Source: Alentia gelatinosa
Taxonomy: Eukaryota > Annelida > Polychaeta > Phyllodocida > Polynoidae
Assembly (NCBI GenBank): GCA_950022655.1
Contig: OX465584.1
Coordinates: forward strand, 66,308,437-66,372,436
DNA: 64,000 nt
Reading direction: 5' to 3'
The position numbers and the translations under genes were made by a program. Each line of letters starts with the position of its first letter. The first letter of the stretch is position 1. Of the stretch, positions 10,906-23,100 are shown piece after piece. A model generated the notes under the pieces. The model had not been told where the DNA came from, did not search any database, and saw only the letters and a list, made by a program, of their open reading frames with translations.

Positions 10906-12296
10906 CAATACAGGAGCCAGTCTCCTGTATCCCAGCAAGGATAGTAGCCATAGGATGCAGGGACCGGTGCCAGTCTCCAATATCCCAGTGAGGAGGGTAG
11001 CCATATGGCGCCGGGACTGGAGCCAGTCTCCTGTATCCCAGTGAGGAGGGTAGCCATAGGATGCAGGGACCAGTGCCAGTCTCCTATATCCCAGTGAGAA
11101 GGGTAGCCGTAGGATGCAGGGACTGGAGCCTGTCTCCTGTATCCCAGCGAGGAGGGTAGCCATAGGATGCAGGGACTGGAGACAGTCTCCTGTATCCCAG
11201 TGAGGAGAGTAGCCATAGGATGCAGGGACTGGAGCCAGTCTCCTGTATCCCAGTGTGGAGGGTAGCCATAGGATGCAGGGACTGGAGCCAGTCTCCTGTA
11301 TCCCAGCGAGGAGGGTAGCCATAGGATGCGGGGGCCAGAGCTAGTCTCCTGTATCCCAATGAGGAGGGTAGACAAACGATGCAGGGACTGGAGCCAGTCT
11401 CCTGTATCCCAGTGAGGAGGGTAGCCATAGGAGGCAGGGACTGGAGCCAGTCTCCTGTATCCCAGCGAGGAGGGTAGCCATAGGATGCGGGGGCCAGAGC
11501 TAGTCTCCTGTATCCCAATGAGGAGGGTAGACAAACGATGCAGGGACTGGAGCCAGTCTCCTGTATCCCAGTGAGGAGGGTAGCCATAGGAGGCAGGGAC
11601 TGGAGCCAGTCTCCTGTATCCCAGCGAGGAGGGTAGTTATAGGATGCAGGGACTGGGGCCAGTCTCCTGTATCCCAGCGAGGAGAGTAGCTAAACGATGC
11701 AGGGACTGGAGCCAGTCCCCTGTATCCCAGTGAGGAGGGTTGCCATAGGATGCAGGGAGTGGAGCCAGTCTCCTGTATCCCAGTGAGGAGGGTAGCCATG
11801 GGATGCAGGGACTGGAGCCAGTCTCCTGTATCCCAGCGAGGAGGGTAGCCATAGGATGCAGGGACTGGAGCCAGTCTCCTGTATCCCAGCGAGGAGGGTA
11901 GCCATAGGATGAAGGGACTGGAGCCAGTCTCCTGTATCCCAGCGAGGAGGGTAGTCACAGGATGCAGGGACTGGAGCCAGTCTCCTGTATCCCAGCGAGG
12001 AGGGTAGCCATAGGATGCAGGGACTGGAGCCAGTCTCCTGTATCCCAGTGAGGAGGGTAGCCATAGGATGCAGGGAATGGAGCCAGTCTCCTGTATCCCA
12101 GCGAGGAGGGTAGTCACAGGATGCAGGGACTGGAGCCAGTCTCCTGTATCCCAGCGAGGAGGGTAGCCATAGGATGCAGGGACTGGAGCCAGTCTCCTGT
12201 ATCCCAGCGAGGAGGGTAGCCATAAGATGCAGGGACTGGAGCCAGTCTCCTGTATCCCAGCGAGGAGGGTAGCCATAGGATGCAGGGACTGGAGAA
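10906..12296. repeat. 53-bp minisatellite, about 26 units
   Basis: Units run GGAGCCAGTCTCCTGTATCC, CAGCGAGGAGGG, TAGCCATAGGATGCAGGGACT in order, total 53 bp, with point variation between units. Since 53 is not a multiple of 3, the reading frame rotates from unit to unit. The minus strand lacks stops in all three phases, giving overlapping frames of up to 285 codons. I interpret these as repeat artefacts. Confidence 0.95.
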
Positions 12297-12300
12297 GGTC

Positions 12301-12690
12301 CAGAGTAGCACCAACCCTCCACCACCACCACCACCTCTCCTGCAGAATTGATGCCAAGTAAACGGACAGCTCAACCCGAAGATTCTTGTATAGTCATTTC
12401 GAATTTCTTAGATCGCTGGTTGTGGATGAAGATGCATTTCCAGTTTATCTAAAAAAAATATTAAAAAAAAAAAATAATAATAATAATAATTCTTGTATAG
12501 TCAGTCGGAGAAACCTATTCCACTGCCACCATTTTCACTGACCTCATGATAAGATATTTTTCCTCTCGGGAAGTCAATCATAAGGATTATCGGGACCGGA
12601 ATCGGCTATATTGGTGGGGGTAGGCCTTTATAGTTATTATATCGGAAATGTGCTATAATCAGTTGGCGGTTCCGAATTCTGTAATATATT
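12301..12690. other. Non-genic stretch with an A/AAT-rich run
   Basis: Contains an A-rich then AAT-repeat run near 12,450-12,490. Nothing else is recognised. Confidence 0.4.
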
Positions 12691-12695
12691 GCTTA

Positions 12696-13022
12696 GGCCT
12701 GGCGTCCACCTTCTATGATATGGCTCCGTTGTCGTCCACGATGCACCTCCCGATAAAAAATCAAAATCGCGTCGGAAGGTCACCTTATATCGGGGCAGTT
12801 AACCACACTTCTGCGATTAGGCACCGAAAAAAACCTCTTACGATGCATTGCCAAGCTGTTATTACTCCAGTATAAATAAAAACCTTAAAAAGAAAATGGT
12901 GAAGTGGCATGTCTAGACATATGTCTACGATTATGCAACTTCCCGATATGTCCCCGATATGTGTTTGTGTCGGTGCCATATCGGTAGGTCTAAACTTCTA
13001 TCGTAGTAGGTGGACGCCGGGC
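12696..13022 (+). mobile_element. Family B MITE-like element, complete
   Basis: GCCTGGCGTCCACC at the left and GTAGTAGGTGGACGCCGGGC at the right are inverted termini. The interior matches 9104-9386, plus about 45 bp of extra AT-rich sequence near 12,855-12,900. Confidence 0.75.
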
Positions 13023-13139
13023 TAAAGTGTCTCTCTGACGTGGCATTTTCACCTGCCTACTTTGACCACCAAGTATGGCATTTAGCATTATTGACTAACA
13101 ATGTGATACTTTTGTTGCAGTAATCGCCAGGTAGAAACA

Positions 13140-13180
13140 AAACCGACTCCGTTAGGATGCCTTGGCTGAGACAAACAAAG
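13140..13180 (-). repeat. Family A internal fragment
   Basis: CCGACTCCGTTAGGATGCCT and GCTGAGACAAA match the interior of family A; both termini are absent. Confidence 0.5.
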
Positions 13181-13226
13181 AGATTAATTATTTCTTGATA
13201 TAACAATATTCATGTAAACATAGTAA

Positions 13227-13855
13227 ATTGATGCCTCAAGGCAATGGGGAATGCCTCAATGCATCAATCACCCTCCACTTGGAATGCCTCAAAGCATCAT
13301 TCGCCCTCATTGGGGAATGCCTCAAGGCATCATTTGCCCTACACTGGGGAATGCCTCAGGCATCATTTGCCCTACACTGGGGAATGCCTCAGGGCATCAT
13401 TAGCCCTACACTGGGGAATGCCTCAAGGCATCATTTGCCCTACACTGGGGAATGCCTCAGGCATTATTTGCCCTACACTGAGGAATGCCTCCAGGCATCA
13501 TTCGCCCTACACTGGGAATGCCTCAAGGCATCATTCACCCTACACTGGGGAATGCCTCGAGGCATCGTTCACCCTACACTGGGGAATGCCTCAAAGCATC
13601 ATTCACCCTACACTGGGGAATGCCTCCAGGCATCATTTGCCCTACACTGGGGAATGCCTCAAGGCATCATTTGCCCTACACTGGGGAATGCCTCAAGGCA
13701 TCATTTGCCCTACACTGGGGAATGCCTCAAAGCATCTCTCGCCCTACACTGAGGAATGCCTCCAGGCATCATTCGCCCTACACTGAGGAATGCCTCCAGG
13801 CATCATTCGCCATACACTTGGGAATGCCTCAAGGCATTACTCAGCCTGACTGGGT
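13227..13855 (+). repeat. 34-bp tandem array with a hairpin in each unit, about 18 units
   Basis: Units are GGGGAATGCCTCAAGGCATC then ATTTGCCCTACACT (34 bp). Each unit contains ATGCCT-CA-AGGCAT, an inverted repeat with a 2-base spacer. Several units carry changes such as CCTCCAGGC. The open frames over it rotate through repeat phases and are not credible genes. Confidence 0.93.
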
Positions 13856-15230
13856 TCATGATTGTTAGAGCAGACAAATTCCACGGATGGATTTTTGAAC
13901 AGGATGCACATGATCGATGTGGTTTTGTTGGCAGCACCATATGACAAACAGCACGCCATTGTACGTCCATACAAGTCTCACCTTGACCTCCTGACCTCCT
14001 GACCTCACCACCACCTAGCCTGTCACAGCCGCCCAGAGAGGGCAGCACCCAGGCTAAGTTTAGCCTCGTCATGGCGTCTGCAGTACTTCCGCTCCAGGGT
14101 ACCGCCATCTGGCGGGCTGGGCGTGAAACAGTCTGGACTTTGGGTTTTATCCTTAAAAAAAAAGCAGATATTGACTCGGATTGAGACACATTTACAACAA
14201 GGTGAGGCAGTTGAAACTGATTTGTAAGAACTGATATTCTATTTTCCCTTGAGGACCGGTTTGCAACTCCCGATTTCGACAATCGATAATAGAATCCGAC
14301 AGCGCCGACTAATGATTAGATGTTTCTTATGAACTGTCGGAAGTGTAAACAGCGAAATTTCAAACCCGCTTAACGATTACCCTCCCCCAAATTGCATGAT
14401 ATAGCAACACCGACCGATTTTTATGCCACGGACGACATCAAAACGGATAGAAATAATCGGCGAGGAGTGCAGATTATAAAAAATACTCTGTCAGTGCCAA
14501 TAATAATAATAAGTATAACCAGTTATCAGGTGTAAACGTCTCTATGACTTGCAGTGTCACCGATTATCGGTACCGATATTTTATCAGGGAGCACCACCGA
14601 CCGAATTTTTGTTCCCGGTAAAATATCGTTGCGATTTTCATCGGAAGATGTATAATCTCGGTCTTAGGCAGTGTTAACACTTGCCAAGGGAATAACACCG
14701 ATATTATATCGGGTACAGATAAATTGGCAAGTGGTTATCACTGGAAAAATATCGGTACCAATTACCACAGATACTTCAGGTAGTAAGATAGTTTAAGAGT
14801 TGTGCATGCTGACAGATTTGTGCTATCAAAACGCATTCAACAATTAATTTAACCCAGGTAGATTTTATAAGGAAATCGCCGGTCAAAAGTGCTATATTGA
14901 AAAAAATTTCATGTCCTAAATCCGTTGCCAAAGTATGAAATCTTTCTGTTTAAATCGTCCAATATTTCATTGGAAAGGTATAATAATCTAGTGGCGCTGC
15001 TTTATGCAAAAATCGGTGGCATAAAGTGGCAGGTGTTAACGCAACCTATTATAAAGAAACTGTATTCCTGTTGGGGAATTATTACTTTACCAAACCCCTG
15101 CCCCTGTTAATACGAGGTCGTAGACCGAGTGTCAAATGTCTGTTGGACAGAAATGGGATAGAGTCATAATTCAAATACAGGTATAGGGGTTTCTGATCGT
15201 TATATACTTACAAAATAATTACAATAATGA
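13856..15230. other. Non-genic region with weak foldback signals
   Basis: Has a short CTGACCTC tandem near 13,984-14,010. Between about 14,560 and 14,770, CGGTACCGATATTTTATC and AAAAATATCGGTACCAATTA are roughly inverted, suggesting a decayed inverted-terminus element. No gene was found. Confidence 0.35.
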
Positions 15231-15238
15231 TAACATAC

Positions 15239-15348
15239 AAAGACATGGTTAGTGTGGCCGAATGGAGATTTTTTGGTAAGAAATATTCACCGAAGTCGAA
15301 GACCAAAATATCGAAGCACAGATGGAATTCGGCCACACTCACTATGTC
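15239..15348. repeat. Foldback, about 110 bp
   Basis: GACATGGTTAGTGTGGCCGA at the left pairs with TCGGCCACACTCACTATGTC at the right, with further pairing of TTTTTTGGT and ACCAAAATA inside. A perfect autonomous gene is excluded by its size. Confidence 0.7.
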
Positions 15349-15516
15349 ATTTTATTGTTATATACCGATATTCGATTTAAATGCCATTTTGGTACTTACA
15401 TTATCAAGCCTCTTTCAACCCTCGAAACGATAAGTAGAAGTTAAGGATGGTTGGTAACCGTTGTCAGGGTGATCGACAAATTGATAGATTGGACATATGT
15501 GCTACAAAAAAAGGTT

Positions 15517-15597
15517 CGCCCAAACCGGGTATCATACCCGCGATCCCGAGATCATCAAACCGATACGCTAACCACTACACAACCAAATGCGCTGCTC
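15517..15597 (-). tRNA. tRNA-derived sequence (degenerate tRNA or SINE head)
   Basis: On the minus strand a GTGTAGTGGTTAGCG string resembles a pol III A box and D arm. About 30 bases downstream, CGCGGGTATGATACCCG resembles a T arm with the B-box TTCGA changed to TATGA. I cannot draw a clean 7-bp acceptor stem or a 7-nt anticodon loop, so a functional tRNA is unlikely. A tRNA pseudogene or tRNA-derived SINE promoter is more plausible. Confidence 0.4.
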
Positions 15598-15660
15598 TCA
15601 GTTTTAATTTTGCGCGATTATACGGACCGTTATTGATACGAATCGAGGGGAACGCCCACC

Positions 15661-15688
15661 ATTTTTTTTTTTTTTTTTTTTTTTTTTC
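15661..15688. repeat. Poly-T run
   Basis: About 27 consecutive T. It is probably the poly-A tail of a minus-strand retroposon, possibly linked to the tRNA-like sequence just upstream in plus coordinates. Confidence 0.8.
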
Positions 15689-15689
15689 C

Positions 15690-16110
15690 AATTGTGTCAT
15701 CAGATCAGGTGGTACAGTGTGGCGTAAAAATATTTTACGCCACGGTGCGGCCGAACGTGCGTAAAGGTGAGACATTCGTGCACCGGTATATAATAATGAA
15801 TAAGCCATAGCAGCTGTTATTTAATGAAAATGGAGGTGGTCTCTGATTCATCATCGGTCGCTGCAACCGATGAATTCAGCCTTCTTTGATTCCATCGGTG
15901 GCCTCAACAATGATGCTTTAGCATGGTGCTGGAGAGAAAAATTATAAACCACTTTTGTTTCCTCCTTACGATTTTTTTTAACTAATAGTGCTACACAATC
16001 TGTCGGTGGTGCTAAATCTAATAATCGGTGGTAAAATTAAAACTTAAAGCAATCTCGTTACACAAGTCCAGATTATAAATGTCTGCATTAAGGAGAAGAA
16101 ACTCTGTCAC
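15690..16110. other. Non-genic stretch
   Basis: TGGCGTAAAAATATTTTACGCCA near 15,719-15,742 is a 23-base inverted repeat. Nothing else is recognised. Confidence 0.4.
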
Positions 16111-16120
16111 AAGGCTTAGA

Positions 16121-16520
16121 GGGGGCGTCCACCAACCACGACAAGGCTGCGACAACGGCTTTCCGACAAGGTCCACGACAGCTCTATGATTGGATGGCCT
16201 GTCGTAGCCAAGGCCCCGACAGGCTGCGACACAAAGCTTGTCGGGAGGTTATCGGGGGCCTTCCGACAAGGCTACGACAAAATCGAACATGTTCGATTTC
16301 TGCCACGCCAAGAGCCTTGTCGCGGCGTGTGGTGGCATGTCGGGAGTATGTCGCAGAGGTCTACGATAGAAAATTTAGGTGGAGCGTGCTCTTCCAGACA
16401 GACTACGACACGGCCCGACAACGCTGTCACAGAGCTCCTCTCCTCACGACAAGGCTGCGACAAGGCACCTATTGGAATTTTCTTGTTGGCGCGTGTCGCA
16501 GCCCTGTCGTGGCTGTCTTA
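16121..16520 (+). mobile_element. Family C MITE-like element
   Basis: Starts GGGGCGTCCACCAACCACGA, followed by an interior composed almost entirely of degenerate CGACAAGGC, CTACGACA and TTCCGACAAG words in both orientations. The right end is less certain (CCCTGTCGTGGCTGTC near 16,502). Related copies lie at 62,378-62,950. Non-coding. Confidence 0.6.
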
Positions 16521-16639
16521 CAATATCATACCCTGCAACACATTAATGCTGCATCCAGACTGCTTTCCAATCAGCTGCAAGTGATTTTGCTGTGGATGGA
16601 AAGAAATATCTATGTTCAATAATTATTCAAAACACTCGC

Positions 16640-16810
16640 AATATGTTTACCCGCTTCGGTTAAAATGCCCACAAAGGGAAGAAATTAGGATTCCCAGTAT
16701 AGAAAACAAATACCTTGTCAGGAGGGAAGATTCAAAGTGAATAGAAACATCTCGTTTCCCGAGCGCATTATCCATTAGCAGCATATCAGGTGTCAGTATG
16801 ACAGCTATCC
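16640..16810 (+). repeat. Dispersed repeat, copy 2 of 2
   Basis: Diverged counterpart of 9760-9980; see that entry for the shared blocks. Confidence 0.5.
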
Positions 16811-16975
16811 AGATTCTTACAGGAGGTTTTGACACATCGCATTTTACAGACAGCAGTCTAGACAGACTAAGGCCACTAAAAAAAGAAACTTGTTTCTCAT
16901 CACCAAGCCATGAAAAATATGAGGGCGCATTTATTTTTTATTTTTTGCTATATCAAAGATGGCAGACATACAGTA

Positions 16976-17052
16976 AAACCCTGCATAAGTGGATACCCTC
17001 CGATCCGGGCCAAAGTGGCTGTTTGCGTGGGGTGTCTGCTTACGCAGGGTTT
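16976..17052. repeat. Foldback, about 75 bp
   Basis: AAACCCTGCATAAGTGGATA at the left pairs imperfectly with GTGTCTGCTTACGCAGGGTTT at the right. Confidence 0.6.
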
Positions 17053-17505
17053 CCAGATTTTTACTGGCTATACATTTAATGCATCCCTGACATCAGGAGC
17101 TTTAATTTGATACTAAATACACATGCCTATCATAATTTCTATCAAGGTTCATCTATTTAAGAAAATTAAAAAAATCTTCTAAAATCTTTTTTTCTGATGC
17201 GCGCGGTAATGAGAAACAAGTTGTTTTTTTAGTGGCCTAATACGTTATTTAATCTTGCTAGCTAATATCTCTAGGAAAAAAATATTTCAACCGTATTCTA
17301 TCATCTAGTTACTGCACGATTTAGCATCATCTACTCAGACTTGTTTACTTTTAAATTGTCTTAGTGAAAGAAATATAATTAAACCTACATGTTATATCAT
17401 TATAGTGGTGATCAATAAAGCAAAACCAAAATTAAAAGCAGTATGAGAACTTAGATATAAAGCTAAACCTGTTCGCCAGTCTCACCACAGAACTTGGACA
17501 TAGGC
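17053..17505. other. AT-rich non-genic stretch
   Basis: I see nothing recognisable in it. Confidence 0.35.
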
Positions 17506-17869
17506 AAGTCCAATGCACATCTACCGATTCGAGGTTGAATGATCTGTTCTCAAATCGTATAGTTGTCGGTGAACTTGTCACAGGCAAATAACGTAACCCG
17601 TCGCTCGACCGGCACAGGGTATTTCCAATGTTCCGTTGTCTCCGCCAGGATTTATCAACATGGCATGAAATTTAGGAACATGGACCGACAACTCGTCAGC
17701 GACAAAAGAATATCTCAAGGGGGGATCACTAATCGTTGGCTGATCCTTGCCTACCTGCTCCTCATCAACAAAGAGGGCCAACTCTGTCAGGATGCCTCGC
17801 CTGAGACAAAGTACCGTTCCTTTGTCACCGACATCAATGTTCTGAAATCTGTAGATGTGTATTGGACTT
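17506..17869 (+). mobile_element. Family A MITE-like element, diverged
   Basis: Ends AAGTCCAATGCACATCTACC and TGTAGATGTGTATTGGACTT are inverted repeats. The interior keeps the family A order but is longer, with extra sequence near 17,600-17,720. It is more diverged than the 9396 copy. Confidence 0.6.
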
Positions 17870-18314
17870 CAAATGTAACTACAACTCGACAAATGCAGTT
17901 TGTAAACTTCGTAAATCTTGTATTTGTATCCGATACAAAAATGTTATCTGCAAGTGTAAATTTCGACATCTTAGACTGCATGAGGTACAGAAAGGACCGT
18001 CTTCATTAGAGTAAGAATCTTTCTGAATCTCTCTAAGGTGAAAAAGTTGCATGCTTTGTAATCAAGAAATCTTCAAAGATACAGGAAAAAGACCCTTCAG
18101 GTTGTGAGCATGATTTTCATAGGGGGCTTACAACAATTTATTATGTATCAATTGTCATAGGGCGTCGGTGCGCGTCGGTGCGCGTCGGTGTGTATCGGTG
18201 ACGCTTTGAATGGGAAATCATATGAAATAATCAATGGAAAATTATGAAATTTCAGAATATCTGAAATATATAATGACAATACCGCTCTGCAAATATGGTG
18301 AAATTTGATAATAT
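17870..18314. other. Left flank of the Gypsy insertion, with a GCGCGTCGGT tandem
   Basis: GCGTCGGTGCGCGTCGGTGC and continuing units lie near 18,163-18,200. Complementary CCGACGCGCACCGAT-type sequence occurs on the right side of the Gypsy insertion near 30,930. The two may be ends of one older inverted-terminus element split by the retrotransposon. Confidence 0.35.
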
Positions 18315-18845
18315 TGTGGTGGTCGCCGCCTGTCTAGCAGGTTGGATGACCCCAATCCGGAACGCTAGTTCCAGGCAGGATCCCACCCTACGCACTTACG
18401 TAGGTTGGTTCGGTTTTCGGTTAGTTTGCACAGACCTATTCACACATAACACAACAACGTCACTTAATAAACAAGGATGTTTATTAATCACTTACTTCCC
18501 GGAAAGATCTGGAAGATCTTCCCTACAAGTACAGTACCCTAGCACATAGGTGCTAGGTAACGCTGGATAGGCCAATCCGGAAGATCAGCCTAACCACCAG
18601 GAAGGTTACAAGAACCCGCCTGCAAAGTGAGGGCCCAAGGATCCGTTCCGTAGAAGGGACGCGCGAGGACAGCCTGTCGACCTACTGTGAACGCTGAGTA
18701 TATATACTAAGCGTTACGTAATCCCGGTCTCCACCGCGCCACTCTCGTGTGCGGCGTTGTCCGGAATCACTACACAGTAAGGATCGGCATATCGCGCCAC
18801 CTTCCGTGAAACAAACGAACACTGCTGGATTCCCGTCCCACTACA
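18315..18845 (-). repeat. 3' LTR of the Gypsy element
   Basis: 531 bp, same length as the copy at 30138. I saw one difference, GTAGG versus GTAGA around 18,405. On the minus strand a TATATATA box lies at 18699-18706 and an AATAAA polyadenylation signal at 18480-18485, in the order U3-R-U5 expected. Confidence 0.95.
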
Positions 18846-18858
18846 TTACCCCTCCCAG
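18846..18858 (-). other. Polypurine tract
   Basis: The minus strand reads GGGAGGGGTAA directly before the 3' LTR, where the plus-strand primer is expected. Confidence 0.75.
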
Positions 18859-20134
18859 TTTTTACTAAGGGGGGAACCAAGGCAGCCATTTTGCTGCTAA
18901 GGGACTACCCAATTAAAAATTACAACATATATCCAGCAGTTCTTGGTCTACTCTCTAGCTTCCTGGTGTTCACAAGAATTCACTGATACCAACGTATAAG
19001 TGAAAAAGGTGGAATTGTAAGATGGAGAAATTATTAAAAATATGGAAGATATGACATTTAGGAAAGAGGAAACGACATTTGAAGAATGAAGGACTAGCCT
19101 CGCTAGCACCTTGAATAAATGTGATATTCACCCATCTTGAGCCGGGGAGCGGGTTCTTGAGCGTTGGGCAGAGAAGACTCGACAGCACTCTGCCTCCAGC
19201 TGTTCCGGATCTTGTTGAAGTCCTCTGTTAGCTCCCGGCGAGTGAAGTGTCGTTCTCTTTCTCATCTTAAAGTATCGAGCCCAGCTGGCCCATCGGCGTA
19301 GCAGACCTACTACATTCAGCCCGATGCCGACGGGTGCTGGGCTTCCCACTGTTCTTCAAGTTGGAAGACATCCATATGTAGAGAAGGGTTAGCCTCGCTA
19401 AACACCTTCCGAGTTGAAAGTTTCCGAATACGGAAATAACGGCCAAAAAGGCAAAACAATTCTCCATCCACCTGGTAAGAGTGTGTGGTATCAGTGTTCT
19501 TTCATTTTGACTCCAGCTATACTGGCATATTTTTTTCTCGGCTCGAATCGAGTACCAATTAAGGCCCCAATTCTAAGCCGGATTCAGAACTTACGATCAC
19601 CGACCCAAGGTAGAAACAGCCGGCGTAATCCATCAGATCAGGGGTTACGCCTACTATCTCACTATCGAGTCGATGAACTCAGTTCCGACATAGACCTGGT
19701 AAGTCAGATCTGTACCCGAAAGGCACAATCTTCCTTACCTGGTACCACACCACAGGCCAGAGGTTTTCGTGATGGGGGCCTATTACGGGCCTGACCATCG
19801 AGAGAACCTTCAGCCGTCTGAAACCAGGGTTGTGCCTTAGGGAAGTCATTTTACTGACTTTCCCCAGCCCCAACCCAGGATCGCTTATTATTGGTTACTC
19901 CTAACTTTCCCTCTACCCCTCCCAGCGATCCTTGCGGTTCGCCGAGAAAGTGCAGAATTCTGGCTAGGAAGCCACATTCTGGAAGTAGCTAGGTCGGAAA
20001 AAAATTTTCCTCCCCGGGACTTCCCATACCCGTCTGACTTCGGATCCAGGAGAGTTGTTGGCTCTGCCGGTTCCGAGTTTAGACGGCGTCTTCCCGGCTT
20101 GTTAGGCACCAGCCGAGTTGGTCATTGTCAACCC
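18859..20134 (-). other. Non-coding 3' region of the Gypsy element
   Basis: About 1.3 kb between the accessory ORF stop and the polypurine tract. Small frames exist on both strands without recognisable domains. It could hold regulatory or packaging sequence. Confidence 0.5.
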
Positions 20135-23100
20135 CTAAACATCCTCGTCGGAGGATATCCTGAGGTCGAGAAGGTCCGACTGGCTTGGTGCACTAGCCGT
20201 CGGTGGAACCGACATTGCCAGGGCGGTCCTCTCTGGTCGCAGTGGACTCAGCGCAGACGTAGGCTGCAACTGAGACATCAACTGCTGTAGAGAGGTTGGT
20301 CCGGTATCTAAAAAGATTCCAGACTCCAACGGGATGATGTTGGCATTCACCCCCAGTGCCCCACTTGGTTCCTCGGGCTGATCTACCGGCTTAGCCCTGG
20401 AAGGCTTTGCTGATTTTTCAGCCCGTGTCACGGCGGGAGGCCTCTTCGGCTGTAGGACTTCAGTCTGATCCTGTGGGGTCTGACCGGGTCCTGACAGCGG
20501 AGTATCTACACTGACATCCATGGGCTGAGCCGCTATGGATGTAGTGTCCTGTTGGGAAGTTTCTTCCACGGGTGACCATCCCAACATGCCAGCGAGTTGC
20601 TGACGTGTCGAGTTTGATTCTTCCGTGGTGAACTGAAGAAATCTTCCCCGGCTCCTTTGACGGGCCAACCACGCTTCCTCAAGGGCTTGCGGGTCGTCAC
20701 CGATGTCATAGAGCGACATACCCAAGTGCCGAAGACAACGTTCATCTTGACGATGGGTCTGGGCTTCCGCCCGGGCAAACCTCGACTGGGCCGTGGTTTT
20801 CGCAATACGCGCGTCCTCTAAGTCCAACGCGTATTGTTTAGCCAGGCCTTTCGTGGCTTCTCTTACCTCGAATCGGGCTAGGTTCACTAGCTCCTTAACG
20901 AGGCTTTCATGGAGAGCATGCGCGCCCGTTCGGACACGGCCCTCCAAGGTGCCACCTATATGCGACTCTAGCTGATCCGCCCGTTGGACGTATTCAACCG
21001 ACATCGCACAGGGAGAAGAAGTCACCTTCGACGCAACGGGTGGTTGTGTCGTTGGTTTCTTCTTTACCTCAACAACCGGGTTGGCTGGTGGAGGGAGTGC
21101 CGGAAAGGCCTCTTCTTCCTCAACTTTCCCGGGTGCTTGGGTAACACCTCTGTTGAGTGGGGAAACTCCCGAGAGACTTGAGCTAGGACGAGTCCTAGCT
21201 GGTTTATCTACGGGTCCGCGGGCTTTTGAAGCCGTTGGAACGTTTCCTTCACTCAGGTCTGAGAGGACTTTCAATCCCCCAGACAACTTTGGCCCTACCT
21301 GGTAAGCAGCTTCCACCACGTCAGCAATGGTGTGCTTACCTGGAGCCAATTTCTTTCTGGGCTTCCGACTGGATCGCTCAGAAGTGTCAGTCTCGCTGGA
21401 CGAGGACGATGACAGCTTCTTGACCCGTCGTTTAGCCTTCGAGGATTTTTGAGACGGTTCCCGGCTAAGGGACCGTTTCTTCCTCGACTCCTTTGACATC
21501 TGTCGATGTTTTGACGCGGATAGCATTAGAGTCCCGAACCAGCCAGGATTCTTCTTCCATCCGATCTTAAACAGTCGACCGTCTGTCACACAAGTCTCAG
21601 GTTCCGGTTTGCCTCTCTGAGTCTCGGAACCTAAGTCAACCAATCGCTGCCACAGATTCATGACCCGTTCCCGAGCAGCAGCACCAGCAGTCCGGTGTTC
21701 CCGGGCAATGTGTCTAACTAGACACGAACGCCTGGAACTGGCACACCCAGCCTGACAAGAACCACCCTTCTTGCCAAGGCACTGTAGCCATGGTCGTTCG
21801 GCTAAGTGTACCTCTACGAGGTGCCTAGCGTAACGACCTTCAGTCGCGTAGGTCGGTGACAATTTCTTGTCCCTCCCATGGCATCTCAAGAAGACACAAT
21901 GATTGCCGTTCCCAAACTTGTGCCATGCGTACGCGATCCGGTCTTTGACCTGATCCTCGTACTTCAGCCGGCTAACTCGGGAAACTCCTTTCACCCGGTC
22001 TATGTACCAGGCGTTGGGAGAACCCTCGTCAACTAGCCACTCCTCATCATCTGAGGTTCCATCTAAACCGACACCATCGGGGATGTAATGCCGGTTTCCA
22101 TGACGGAGATCTTCTAGGCAAGTGTAAGTCTTGCCCAGCAAAGAGGCGGGTATCTGTCTAGCTACCGTTCTCTTCCCAGCCCGCTTTACGCCAGGTTGGA
22201 AATCACCGTCATCATTGTCGGGGTTGGATGGGACCAGGGGTTTAGCCTTGTCCATCTCCGTTCCCCAACACTTGACCTCTCCGCCACCCGTGGCACCTGT
22301 TGAGGTACTCGGTATAGCGTCAGCCACACTAGGTCCAGCCTGTGTCGCGGGTTTGTCCGAGCCTTTCGACTCAGCCCCCTTCGACTCCTCACGCTTCCCG
22401 GTTTGAGGTTTCCCTTTCTCCGAGTCACGTGATTTCGGCTGACCTCCGGTCCTTTCTAGCTCCGCCTCAGCCCGTTTCCGGGCTGCACGACGGAGTCGCT
22501 TCCGGTTCTGTTTCGAAAGCTGCGGCTCAGTCTTGTCAGCTTCCCGAGGTTTTGACACCTCAGTCTTACTGACAGACTTCCCCGGCGCGGGTTTAGCCGG
22601 TGTTGACACCGGTTTCTCACCTTTGCTGGACGACCCTTTTACAGAGTCGTCCCCAACTGACGAATCAGTCTCCATAGCCGTCTCTGTCCCAGCCTCAGAC
22701 TTTCCGGGTTTTGCTACCGGACCCGGGGCCAAAAAGGTCCCGGCTTCCGCCAGCTCCACTCCGGGTGGAGTCCAATTTTGGTACATTGACTGTACTATGG
22801 CACGCGTTTTGGGATCTGGGATCCCAGCTAGCATTTGTTCCAGGCTCTGGGTTGAAACCTCATGCCTGGAACCCATCTCTTCGGAGGACTTCCTCGGAGA
22901 GTGACGACGCGGGCGGGCTCGGCCTCGCCTTGGCGTATCACGCTCCGATTCGGAACCTTCGGCCATGAACACATCCGAGTCAGAGGCCTCAGTTTTCACT
23001 GAGCTCGTCTTCGGACGGGCACCAGAAGAGCCCTTAGCAACCGGGGCCGCCTCAGACTTCTTCCCGGTGTGACTTTTTCCCTTTCCGGGTCGTTCATCTC

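Noticed and set aside
10813..12374. Open frames of up to 285 codons on the minus strand
   Set aside because: They follow the 53-bp minisatellite in rotating phases, with no unique sequence at either end.
13227..13855. CRISPR array
   Set aside because: The units are contiguous with no unique spacers, and the DNA is eukaryotic in character. The same applies to the 53-, 68-, 51- and 75-bp arrays.
13228..13868. Three overlapping repeat-peptide frames
   Set aside because: Direct translation of the 34-bp array in successive phases.
22131..22904. Plus-strand frames opposite the accessory ORF
   Set aside because: Antisense shadows of the minus-strand Gypsy coding sequence without domains of their own.
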